Shown: one piece after another, positions 1 to 6,624 of the stretch | How positions within the stretch are numbered: position 1 is the first letter of the stretch | Layout: each line of letters begins with the position of its first letter | Assembly (NCBI GenBank): GCA_007123785.1 | Contig: SLGL01000407.1 | Location: 1 to 9,412 of the forward strand | Origin: Balneolaceae bacterium | Lineage (GTDB): Bacteria > Bacteroidota > Rhodothermia > Balneolales > Balneolaceae | Direction of reading: 5' to 3' | Length of the DNA: 9,412 nucleotides | Notes under the pieces: generated by a model | Seen by the model: the letters and a program-made list of their open reading frames with translations, nothing else | Told to the model about the DNA's origin: nothing | The model's database searches: none | Position numbers and translations under genes: made by a program

Positions 1-14
1 GACTTATCCCATTT

Positions 15-42
15 TTTGAACTATTATCCATAATAAGTTTTG
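15..42 (+). promoter_or_regulatory. Possible Bacteroidota-type promoter before the aminotransferase gene
   Basis: TTTG at 15-18 is followed, after a 15-base spacer, by TAAGTTTTG at 34-42. This is one base away from the Bacteroidota -7 consensus TAnnTTTG. The spacer is shorter than the usual 17-23 bases, so this is only a suggestion based on position and partial motif match. Confidence 0.18.
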
Positions 43-79
43 TGCGGGAAAAGAAAATGAGATTTTGATCGCAGACCAA

Positions 80-1255
80 ATGGAATTTTTAAATGATAAA
101 TTCTTATCAATGTATTGCCAAAAAACAGCTTTCCAGCTCGATCCCACTGTTACGTATCTCAACTGCGCTTATATGTCGCCCCTGCTGAAAACAGTGCAAG
201 AGGCCGGCATTGCGGGAATCCGCAGGAAACGAAATCCCTGGCAGATATCCCCCGAACAGTTTTTTGGAGAAACGGATGAACTGAGGAAGGATTTCGCAAA
301 ACTCATCAACAGCAAGCAGCCGGAGCGGGTTGTTGTGGTGCCTTCGGTATCGTATGGTATGGCTAATGTGGCGCGGAACCTGCCTGTTTCAAAGGGTGAT
401 CAAATTGTTGTGGCAGGTGAACAGTTTCCGAGTAATGTCTATCCCTGGATGACCCTGGCCAAGGAGAGAGGAGCTGAGCTGATCACCGCGGAACCTCCGG
501 ATGATGTTTCTCAGCGTGGTAAAATCTGGAATGAACGGATCCTTGAAGCGATCAGTACAAAAACGAAAATGGTAGCTGTTGGCAATGTTCACTGGGCGGA
601 TGGCACTCTTTTTAACCTGGAAGCGATCCGTGAACGAACACGCGATGTTGGCGCATGGCTGGTGGTTGATGGTACCCAGTCTGTTGGTGCTCTCCCATTT
701 GATGTGCAAGAAATTGAGCCTGATGCGTTGGTTTGTGCTGGTTATAAGTGGCTTTTGGGCCCTTACAGCATTGGTATGGCATATTACGGCCCGGCACTGG
801 ACGGAGGCCGTCCTGTGGAAGAAAACTGGATTAACAGAGATAAAAGTGAAGATTTTGCCGGCCTGGTAAACTACAGCGAAGATTATCAGCCCGGTGCACT
901 ACGGTATGAGGTAGGCGAGCACAGCAACTTTATACTGGTGCCGATGATGCTCGCAGCCCTGAGGCAATTGACCTCCTGGGGAGTTGGTAATATTCAGGAT
1001 TATTGCCGAAGTATCGTTACTGATTCTGTAAACAGGCTTGTTGCTGCCGGCTACCAGATTGAGAAAGATGAATACCGGGCTGCACATCTGTTCGGCATTC
1101 GCATGGGAAAACAGCACGATTCAGATCAGATAAAGAAGGTTTTGGATGATGAAAAAATCCTGGTGTCCTGGCGGGGAGATTCCATACGTATATCCCCTCA
1201 TGTTTATAATACCAAAGAGGAGTTGGCCAGGCTGTCAGAACTTCTTCTGAGATAA
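80..1255 (+). CDS. Class V aminotransferase-fold PLP enzyme, not a cysteine desulfurase
   Basis: This is a fold-type I PLP enzyme of the class V family, which includes cysteine desulfurases, isopenicillin-N epimerases and kynureninases. Its substrate is unknown. Counting from a possible TTG at 65, the family landmarks are H176 in GNVHW (PLP ring stacking), D202 in VVDGTQS (binds the PLP nitrogen), K228 in CAGYKWLLGP (the Schiff-base lysine) and R375 in SIRISPHVYNT (substrate carboxylate). In SufS/CsdA the catalytic Cys sits in a loop just before that Arg. Here the stretch KILVSWRGDSIR is short and has no Cys. The other cysteines (18, 34, 224, 314) are elsewhere. No membrane segment or signal peptide is visible, so it is probably cytoplasmic. 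ATG at 80 is preferred over TTG at 65 on codon grounds; ATG at 110 is also possible, and none has a clear ribosome site. The family call is firm; the reaction is not. The nearby cysteine genes hint at, but do not prove, a sulfur-amino-acid role. Confidence 0.9.
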   Translation: MEFLNDKFLSMYCQKTAFQLDPTVTYLNCAYMSPLLKTVQEAGIAGIRRKRNPWQISPEQFFGETDELRKDFAKLINSKQPERVVVVPSVSYGMANVARNLPVSKGDQIVVAGEQFPSNVYPWMTLAKERGAELITAEPPDDVSQRGKIWNERILEAISTKTKMVAVGNVHWADGTLFNLEAIRERTRDVGAWLVVDGTQSVGALPFDVQEIEPDALVCAGYKWLLGPYSIGMAYYGPALDGGRPVEENWINRDKSEDFAGLVNYSEDYQPGALRYEVGEHSNFILVPMMLAALRQLTSWGVGNIQDYCRSIVTDSVNRLVAAGYQIEKDEYRAAHLFGIRMGKQHDSDQIKKVLDDEKILVSWRGDSIRISPHVYNTKEELARLSELLLR

Positions 1256-1321
1256 GCTTTGATGAGGTAAAAGGTTTCATTCAAACGGGGATTCAGGTTT
1301 GAACTGATCTGCTTATATTCT

Positions 1322-2203
1322 TTGTTCAATAACTACAAAACTGAAACCCGGCTATCACGATCCCCATATATTTTGAGCACATTTAACGCTTTCATAAAAG
1401 AACTTGCACAAGCGCACAGAAATGCTACCAGTTGTCCGCCGCCCAGAAAGACAGTGCGTTTTTTTGAAAATCTGCTTGACCTCCTGTTTCCGGAGTTTTC
1501 GGAATCACGCTTTACGGAAGAAGCGGCAGTAGTAAAACAGATTGACGCACTGAAAAAGGAACTTCGGTATCTTTTAGATAAAAATACTGAATGCATGAAA
1601 AGCCAGAAAGCAGGAATTGTGGAAGAAATCTTCAGTGAGATTCCGGGTATACGGTCTGAGCTGTTGCTCGATATTGAAGCGATTTACATGGGTGATCCGG
1701 CTGCCAAAAGTAAAGAAGAAGTTGTAAGGAGTTATCCTGGCTTCTATGCTATTTCTGCACATCGTTTTGCGCACTATTTACTTTCACTTGGCATCAAATT
1801 AATTCCGCGTATTATTTCAGAAAATGCACACCAGCGTACCGGAATCGATGTTCATCCGGGAGCTAAAATCGGTAAAAGATTTTGTATCGATCACGGAACC
1901 GGTGTTGTGATCGGGGAAACTACAGAGATCGGTTCCAACGTGAAGATTTATCAGGGGGTAACCCTGGGAGCAGTGAGTGTGAAAAAAGAAGATGCAAAAA
2001 TCAAACGCCATCCCACCATAGAAGATAATGTTGTAATTTACGCTGGTGCAACGATTTTAGGCGGAGAAACCGTTATTGGAAAAAATAGTATTGTTGGTGG
2101 TAATGTATGGTTGACACGCAGTGTTCCGGAAGGGTCAAAAATTTACTATCAGGCCAAAATGACCGATAGTGACGGTGAAACTGATACGATCACTTTCAAA
2201 TAA
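1322..2203 (+). CDS. cysE: Serine O-acetyltransferase
   Basis: Transfers acetyl from acetyl-CoA to L-serine, giving O-acetylserine, the first step of cysteine synthesis; cytoplasmic. Residues 1 to about 165 form the helical N-terminal domain and 170-280 the hexapeptide left-handed beta-helix. Catalytic residues match E. coli CysE with the same spacing: D125 (DPAA), D176 (IDVHP), D190-H191 (IDHGTG), and H230 (KRHP) after a loop four residues longer. At 293 residues it is somewhat longer than E. coli CysE (273). The tail ends in TITFK and lacks the terminal Ile that lets CysE dock in the CysK active site. There is no ATG between the upstream in-frame stop at 1268-1270 and residue 92, so a TTG start at 1322 is assumed; a later TTG at 1373 is the alternative. 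The gene runs 12 bases ahead of the sulfhydrylase gene, so both are probably one transcript. The function is very secure; the start is not. Confidence 0.95.
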   Translation: MFNNYKTETRLSRSPYILSTFNAFIKELAQAHRNATSCPPPRKTVRFFENLLDLLFPEFSESRFTEEAAVVKQIDALKKELRYLLDKNTECMKSQKAGIVEEIFSEIPGIRSELLLDIEAIYMGDPAAKSKEEVVRSYPGFYAISAHRFAHYLLSLGIKLIPRIISENAHQRTGIDVHPGAKIGKRFCIDHGTGVVIGETTEIGSNVKIYQGVTLGAVSVKKEDAKIKRHPTIEDNVVIYAGATILGGETVIGKNSIVGGNVWLTRSVPEGSKIYYQAKMTDSDGETDTITFK

Positions 2204-2215
2204 AATACCGTTTAT

Positions 2216-3091
2216 ATGAAGATTGAAGATCTGATAGGCAATACTCCGCTTGTAGAACTTGAGTATATCCCAAAAAAGAAAAATGTAAAGATTTACTGCA
2301 AACTTGAGGGTCAAAATCCAGGGGGAAGCGTAAAAGACCGCCCTGCACTGGGGATGATAGCTGGAGCTTTGGAGCGTGATGAAATTAAACCCGGTGACAA
2401 ACTGGTTGAAGCTACGAGCGGAAATACCGGTATAGCTCTTGCCATGATCGCCTCCTACAAGAACCTGGACCTGACACTGATTATGCCCGAAGATGCCACG
2501 GAGGAACGCATCAAGACGATGAGAGCATTTGGGGCAGAATTGATTTTAACACCAGCCGAAAAAACGATTGAGTACTCCCGTACCCTGGCCGAAAAAATGG
2601 CAGAAGAGGAGGGTTATTATATTTTAAATCAGTTTGCCAATCCTGATAATTATCGTATCCATGAACGAACCACAGGCCCTGAAATATGGAGAGATACTGG
2701 CGGGAAAGTTACACACTTCGTTTCTGCAATGGGAACTACGGGAACCATTATGGGGGTATCGCGCTTCTTAAAAGAGAGAAATCATGATATTCAGATTGTG
2801 GGCACACAACCTACTGACGGGTCATCCATACCCGGAATCCGGCGCTGGACTCCAGAGTTTTTACCGGCCATTTTTGAAGCCGATAGAGTTGACCAAATTG
2901 TGGATGTCAGCCAGGAGGAGGCAACTGAAATGACACGTCGCATGGCCAGAGAAGAGGGGGTTTTTGCCGGCATGAGCAGTGGAGGAGCACTTGCAGCAGC
3001 CCTGAAAATAGCTGATGAGCTGGATGAAGGAGTTATTGTTTGTATTACATGCGACAGAGGAGATCGTTACGTAAGTTCAACACTTTTTTAA
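2216..3091 (+). CDS. cysM: O-acetylserine sulfhydrylase, CysM type (cysteine synthase B)
   Basis: A fold-type II PLP enzyme that replaces the acetate of O-acetylserine with sulfide or thiosulfate to give cysteine or S-sulfocysteine. Seen in order: K40 in GGSVKDRPA (Schiff base), TSGNTG at 67-72 (substrate loop), GTTGT at 173-177 (PLP phosphate), IPGIRRW at 205-211, MSSGG at 253-257, and CDRGDRY from 279. The IPGIRRW block and the CDRGDRY ending are CysM traits; CysK usually has a Ser in a different C-terminal motif. R209 aligns with E. coli CysM R210, reported to help thiosulfate use, so thiosulfate activity is inferred. At 291 residues it is slightly shorter than E. coli CysM, ending soon after this motif. 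The ATG at 2216 fits the family N-terminus (IGNTPLVEL). It lies 12 bases after cysE, whose product supplies its substrate, a classic operon pair. Confidence 0.95.
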   Translation: MKIEDLIGNTPLVELEYIPKKKNVKIYCKLEGQNPGGSVKDRPALGMIAGALERDEIKPGDKLVEATSGNTGIALAMIASYKNLDLTLIMPEDATEERIKTMRAFGAELILTPAEKTIEYSRTLAEKMAEEEGYYILNQFANPDNYRIHERTTGPEIWRDTGGKVTHFVSAMGTTGTIMGVSRFLKERNHDIQIVGTQPTDGSSIPGIRRWTPEFLPAIFEADRVDQIVDVSQEEATEMTRRMAREEGVFAGMSSGGALAAALKIADELDEGVIVCITCDRGDRYVSSTLF

Positions 3092-3114
3092 CCTGATTTA
3101 ATCACAATTTTATC

Positions 3115-3128
3115 ACGACTGCTGTCGT
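3115..3128 (+). terminator. Weak hairpin after cysM
   Basis: ACGAC at 3115-3119 and GTCGT at 3124-3128 can pair across a TGCT loop, 24 bases after the cysM stop. A short T-rich stretch follows, but no real U tract, so it is at best a weak terminator. Confidence 0.2.
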
Positions 3129-3158
3129 ATTTACCCACAAAAAAATCCTTGGTAAATA
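3128..3158. repeat. Inverted repeat TATTTACC / GGTAAATA
   Basis: Perfect 8-base arms at 3128-3135 and 3151-3158 flank a 15-base A-rich spacer, in the gap between cysM and the first beta-helix gene. It could be part of a terminator or an operator. It overlaps the last base of the hairpin just upstream, so the two structures are mutually exclusive or alternative. No function is assigned. Confidence 0.3.
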
Positions 3159-3235
3159 ATTCAGGTTAAATGTTGATTTTCATTAACTTTCCAGGCATTC
3201 ATTTGGTTATCGGATTTTGACATTTATTAAGAAAA

Positions 3236-3243
3236 AAGGAGGT
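3236..3243 (+). promoter_or_regulatory. Strong Shine-Dalgarno site, AAGGAGGT
   Basis: A near-full anti-16S match sits five bases before the ATG at 3249. No other gene in this window has a comparable site, as expected for Bacteroidota, which rely little on Shine-Dalgarno pairing. It makes the tiny reading frame behind it worth attention. Confidence 0.5.
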
Positions 3244-3248
3244 GCTGC

Positions 3249-3320
3249 ATGAAAGGGACGATCAAACGTATTGAGTGTATTCTTAACACCTCTCTTGCAC
3301 TATTCACAAATAATAGTTGA
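3249..3320 (+). CDS. Possible 23-residue leader peptide or remnant of a signal-peptide start
   Basis: An ATG with an excellent ribosome site opens a 23-codon frame that starts MKGTIKRIEC and ends with TGA at 3318-3320. The basic start followed by a hydrophobic stretch (CILNTSLALF) resembles the beginning of a signal peptide. Its stop overlaps the TTG at 3317, the first start-like codon of the next long frame, in a TTGA arrangement like that of translationally coupled genes. There is also weak similarity to the real signal peptide 300 bases downstream: IKxxxCxL is shared, and at DNA level GTGTaTTCTTA (3275-3285) matches GTGTgTTCTTA (3583-3593). It may be a leader peptide, the displaced original start of the downstream gene, or chance. 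No homolog is recognised. Confidence 0.3.
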   Translation: MKGTIKRIECILNTSLALFTNNS

Positions 3321-6300
3321 TTGGTTATATTGCTATGCCTATCAGCAATGTACATTTAAGGAAGATTATAATTTTATTCAATGTATTGTCCTGCACTAAG
3401 AAATTAAGATGCAGGCTGTGTTGTCTCAAAAATGGATTTGCCACGTTAAAACTACGAAGAGAAATTTTACCTGAAACACCTGACTTGCGAAGCTTTTCTG
3501 ATTTTCGAACTCTAAACGCAGTGGGGGGCGAAGCAGGACTGTTTAAAGATTTTGGCCGGAGCATTTTAATAAAAGTTCCGGGGTGTGTTCTTATCTGCAA
3601 GATTCTCTTTTTTATTTTGTTGATCCCTTCATCGGCCACAGCCCAATTCAATTCTGACATAATTTACTTTGAAGAAGGCAGACTCACCTACGTTTCGGAT
3701 AGTGAAGGAAATCGTATTCCGGATTTTAGCCATGCTGGTTACCGTGGCGGAGGGGTTCATTTGCCCGATGTGCCTGTAAGAGAAACCATCAGCCCGGTAC
3801 AGGGTGATAATCATTCGCAGATTCAAAATGCAATTAACCGGGTTGCAAATTTATCACCAGATGAAAACGGAATTCGTGGTGCTGTGAAACTGGATCCGGG
3901 TATTTATAATATCAACAGCAGCCTGCAAATAAATCACAGTGGAGTCGTTCTGACAGGATCGGGAGATGGAGATGATCCCTCAGAAGATACAATCATAAGG
4001 GTTTCGCGTAATGTTAGAGATTTTGCGATTCAGTTGGGAGATGAACGAACGAGCTGGACCCGGGTCAATAGTTCCGAAATTGATATTATTTCAGACTTCT
4101 TGCCTGTTGGTTCAAGAAGCTTTGAAGTTGAAGATGCATCGGGATTTTCACCCGGAGACAGGATCATTTTATTGCACCCTGCAACGAATGCATGGATTGA
4201 TGCTGTGGATGGTGGCGGTACAGAAGGCGCACCTGCCTGGGAACCGGATCCAATGCTTGAGATTATTTACAATCGCCAGATCACTGCTATTCGTGGCAAT
4301 GTAATTACAATAGATGCCCCGATCTTCAACCACTTCGACAGAACTCTCTCACAGCCATTTATCTACAAGTTTGATGATACAGACCTTGTAACTGAGTCGG
4401 GAATTGAAAATATCCGGATCGATATTCAGTCTGTTGGAGAAAATGCAAACAACCATGCGGAATTAGGAGTCTATTTTTACGGGGCTGCAAACAGTTGGGC
4501 AAGAAATGTTACCGTAAAAAACTTTCAGAGATCGGGTTTTAAAACTCACCGTGCATTCAATATAACGGTTGAAAATTCGCGGGCTTTGGAACCACATTCA
4601 CCTGTTATCGGAACAAACCGTTACAATTTTAATGCTCATTTATTTTCCAATAATATTTTATTCAAGAATGTACTTTCTACAAGAGGACGAAGAGATATGG
4701 TGGCAAATGGCTCTGCATCTGCTTCGGGAATTGTCTTTCACAACTCAAGATCAGAACGGACGTCAAACTCTTCCGAGGGGCACCGGAGATGGTCTCATGG
4801 CCTTTTGTACGATAATATTACATTTGAAAATGCCACTTACTATAATGTTCTGTCGCTTTATAACAGGGGAGATTTCGGTTCTTCACAAGGCTGGGCATCA
4901 GCCCATTCCGTAGCCTGGAATATAGATGCTGAAGGATATCACATCTATATTCAGAAACCACCCACGGCCCAAAATTATGGAATTGGGAATAAGGCAACTG
5001 TTTCTGGCCGCGGGTTGTTCGATCATCCCAGGGGATATATTGAAGGAACCGGTCGAAATCCCGATCCCGCATCATTGTACCTTGCACAACTCCAAGAGAG
5101 GCTGACTTTTGGTGTTGCACCTGATGCCCCCACAAAACTCTCTGTATCAAATGATGTCCCGAATCAATTAAATTTGACCTGGAATCATGTGGTGCATGAA
5201 CGGGTAGAATTTGAAGTTGAAAGGTCACCGGTTGGTGATCAAAATTTCCAAAAAATTGATCTTATCAGGGGAGAAACTTCTTTTATAGATAAAAGCCTGG
5301 GAGATCAAACATATCTTTATCGGGTTAGGGCAGTGGGTGATGGAGGTAAATCTGCATATTCTTCAACAGCAGAACAAACACCAAAGTTTGATGAGAGTGC
5401 TATTTCAGGATTTAGGCTATTGGCCCCGGAAGATGGAGAAAATGTTACGGTAAAACCTGATGCCGATGATGAAGTTGTTTTTTCGTGGGAAGAGGAGAGT
5501 AATCCCCTGAAAATATTTTATAATGTGCTTATCGATCTGCCGGGAGGAAACTTTACCTCACCTGTAGAAATATTGGATGCAACGGATTCTGCCTTTGCAT
5601 CTTTTCATTTTTCCAGAGCGGAGCAGCTTTTTGAGAGGTTTGAGGTACAATTTGGCGATACACTCGAAATTCAATGGACAGTAAATGCCAAATTTTCTTC
5701 TTTCGAACAAAGATCTGAAGATGTTCACCAAATGAAACTGGTTAGAGACTATCCCGATGATGTGATTTCGGATTTCAGGTTGAACCAGCCTGTGGATGAT
5801 ACAGAATTAATCATAGATTCGGAGAAAGATGATGATATCCGGTTTACGTGGGATGAGACAAGCAGTATATTTGATGTTTCCTATTCACTTTTCATCGATT
5901 TGTCAGGAGCGGATTTTTCTGCCCCTGTAAAAGTGGTTGAGTCGCTGGAATCGGCTTCGCTTTCTTTGCATTTTAGTGAAGCAACAGAGCTGTTTCGTCG
6001 GATGAATGTGGCAGAGGGTGACACACTAAATGCTCAATGGACAGTTAAGGCGAATTCCGGCCCGTTTGAACTTTGGGCTGAAGAAGTTCGGCAGATTAAG
6101 TTAGTAAGAAAACCCTCGGTTCCTGAAGGACAATCGGCTCGGCTTGATCAAAACTATCCCAACCCTTTTGATCCCGCCACAACAATACAATATTATTTAT
6201 CAGAGCCCGGCCAGGTTAGAGTCGAAGTGTTTGATATTCAGGCAAACAGAGTAGCTTTATTTGAAGAAGGCCATAGAGAGACTGGATTTCATACCATTCA

Positions 6301-6394
6301 TTTTAACGGTTCGGGCCTTGCTGGTGGTGTATACTTGTACCGTTTGACTGTCGGTAACTTTTCTGAAACCAGAAAAATGATATTGATCCGATAA
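3317..6394 (+). CDS. Secreted right-handed beta-helix protein with FN3, two SusE-like domains and T9SS sorting domain (paralog 1)
   Basis: Probable exported polysaccharide-active or polysaccharide-binding protein; substrate unknown. Numbered from TTG at 3317: signal peptide about 83-109, cut after ATA before Q110; beta-helix, pectate-lyase-superfamily-like, about 110-600, starting with IPDFSHAGYRGGG and including GAVKLDPGIY, SGVVLTGSG, GRRD (R458, R459, D460), a W/H-rich EGHRRWSHG (H489, W492) and IQKPPTAQNYGIG; FN3 about 602-690; two SusE-like beta-sandwiches at 699-810 and 820-931; T9SS type A domain 943-1025, for outer-membrane export and surface anchoring or release. The mature part aligns with the paralog behind it; about 90 of the first 130 residues are identical. 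The first 82 codons are suspect: Cys-rich, absent from the paralog, and with no ATG next to the signal peptide. The real start may be GTG 3521 or a non-standard or mutated codon at 3563. The fold is clear; activity and catalytic residues are not. Confidence 0.85.
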   Translation: MIGYIAMPISNVHLRKIIILFNVLSCTKKLRCRLCCLKNGFATLKLRREILPETPDLRSFSDFRTLNAVGGEAGLFKDFGRSILIKVPGCVLICKILFFILLIPSSATAQFNSDIIYFEEGRLTYVSDSEGNRIPDFSHAGYRGGGVHLPDVPVRETISPVQGDNHSQIQNAINRVANLSPDENGIRGAVKLDPGIYNINSSLQINHSGVVLTGSGDGDDPSEDTIIRVSRNVRDFAIQLGDERTSWTRVNSSEIDIISDFLPVGSRSFEVEDASGFSPGDRIILLHPATNAWIDAVDGGGTEGAPAWEPDPMLEIIYNRQITAIRGNVITIDAPIFNHFDRTLSQPFIYKFDDTDLVTESGIENIRIDIQSVGENANNHAELGVYFYGAANSWARNVTVKNFQRSGFKTHRAFNITVENSRALEPHSPVIGTNRYNFNAHLFSNNILFKNVLSTRGRRDMVANGSASASGIVFHNSRSERTSNSSEGHRRWSHGLLYDNITFENATYYNVLSLYNRGDFGSSQGWASAHSVAWNIDAEGYHIYIQKPPTAQNYGIGNKATVSGRGLFDHPRGYIEGTGRNPDPASLYLAQLQERLTFGVAPDAPTKLSVSNDVPNQLNLTWNHVVHERVEFEVERSPVGDQNFQKIDLIRGETSFIDKSLGDQTYLYRVRAVGDGGKSAYSSTAEQTPKFDESAISGFRLLAPEDGENVTVKPDADDEVVFSWEEESNPLKIFYNVLIDLPGGNFTSPVEILDATDSAFASFHFSRAEQLFERFEVQFGDTLEIQWTVNAKFSSFEQRSEDVHQMKLVRDYPDDVISDFRLNQPVDDTELIIDSEKDDDIRFTWDETSSIFDVSYSLFIDLSGADFSAPVKVVESLESASLSLHFSEATELFRRMNVAEGDTLNAQWTVKANSGPFELWAEEVRQIKLVRKPSVPEGQSARLDQNYPNPFDPATTIQYYLSEPGQVRVEVFDIQANRVALFEEGHRETGFHTIHFNGSGLAGGVYLYRLTVGNFSETRKMILIR
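3563..3643 (+). other. Signal peptide coding segment of paralog 1, probable true N-terminus
   Basis: These 27 codons encode a textbook Sec signal peptide: ILIK, a hydrophobic core (KILFFILLIP), then SSATA before Gln. Read from the ATT at 3563, its length is ideal for a signal peptide; read from 3317, the basic and polar lead would be over 80 residues. GGAG at 3558-3561 precedes the ATT, much as GGAG abuts the internal ATG of paralog 2 at 6672. Either ATT initiates, an ATG was lost, or GTG at 3521 is used. Confidence 0.5.
5411..6109 (+). repeat. Tandem in-gene duplication of a 112-residue SusE-like domain
   Basis: Copy 1 covers 5411-5746 and copy 2 covers 5774-6109, both exactly 112 codons from FRL to KLVR, with a repeat period of 363 bases. 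By eye 48 of 112 residues match without a gap, including FRL at the start, the IDL-G--F strand, HFS-A, GDTL--QWTV and QxKLVR. Paralog 2 has one copy of the same length (8556-8891) that looks closer to copy 2 (shared ISDFRL and LIxD). The pattern resembles the immunoglobulin-like N-terminal domain of SusE proteins. Confidence 0.75.
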
Positions 6395-6412
6395 TTCTTT
6401 CTATTCATTCTA

Positions 6413-6447
6413 AAATAGTGTTGCCCAAAAACGGGGCAAGACTATTT
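6413..6447 (+). terminator. Terminator-like hairpin after paralog 1
   Basis: AAATAGT-g-TTGCCC (6413-6426) pairs with GGGCAA-g-ACTATTT (6434-6447) around an AAAAACG loop. The stem has 13 pairs and one G-G mismatch, and starts 18 bases after the stop codon. The 3' arm ends in TATTT rather than a long U tract. The symmetry suggests end-of-transcript formation or mRNA 3'-end protection for the upstream gene. Confidence 0.5.
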
Positions 6448-6453
6448 AAAAGG

Positions 6454-6549
6454 TGACAGCAGCAGGCTCCCTCCTTGTCCCGACACGCTTTTTGTGTCGG
6501 GATAGGGAGGGGTGGGGTGGGTCCGAAAGGGCTGGGAGTTCATCTGTCA
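6454..6549 (+). repeat. Hairpin-bearing intergenic element with TGACAG/CTGTCA ends
   Basis: The roughly 96-base stretch starts with TGACAG (6454-6459) and ends with CTGTCA (6544-6549). CTCCC follows the left end and GGGAG precedes the right end, making imperfect terminal inverted repeats. Inside, 6468-6486 pairs with 6494-6512 as a continuous 19-pair stem, with three G-U pairs and a GCTTTTT loop. This is followed by a G-rich tract (GGGGTGGGGTGGG). It is far more GC-rich than its surroundings. It looks like a REP- or MITE-like mobile repeat or a structured RNA; only one copy lies in this window, so repetitiveness is not shown. Confidence 0.5.
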
Positions 6550-6624
6550 TTAGAACCATATTATAATAGCTGAAAGTGCTTTTTTTTTAAGAAAATTGTG
6601 AGCTAAATTCGAATAGAAATTTTA

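Noticed and set aside
80..1255. Annotation as cysteine desulfurase or selenocysteine lyase
   Set aside because: The fold matches, but the cysteine-bearing loop before the conserved Arg is missing.
3249..3400. Programmed frameshift joining the small ORF to paralog 1
   Set aside because: No slippery heptamer is seen near the TGA, and the joined N-terminus would be even longer and less like a signal peptide.
3325..3660. Minus-strand frame of 111 codons over the doubtful start of paralog 1
   Set aside because: Considered because the plus-strand reading here is poor, but the frame runs across the well-supported signal peptide, is rich in Lys/Arg/Ser without domain features, and has no ribosome site.
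4818..5228. Open minus-strand frame of 136 codons opposite paralog 1
   Set aside because: It lies fully inside a well-supported domain-coding gene, has no recognisable motif, and is a codon-usage shadow; the same applies to other antisense frames at 389-709 and 7804-8058.
6539..6567. Sigma-70 promoter with TATAAT
   Set aside because: The -10 is perfect, but the -35 position reads TTCATC, and Bacteroidota-type sigma factors use a different consensus; in AT-rich sequence the hexamer is expected by chance.
6580..6588. Run of nine T as an intrinsic terminator
   Set aside because: No stable stem precedes it; only three bases could pair (AGC/GCT).
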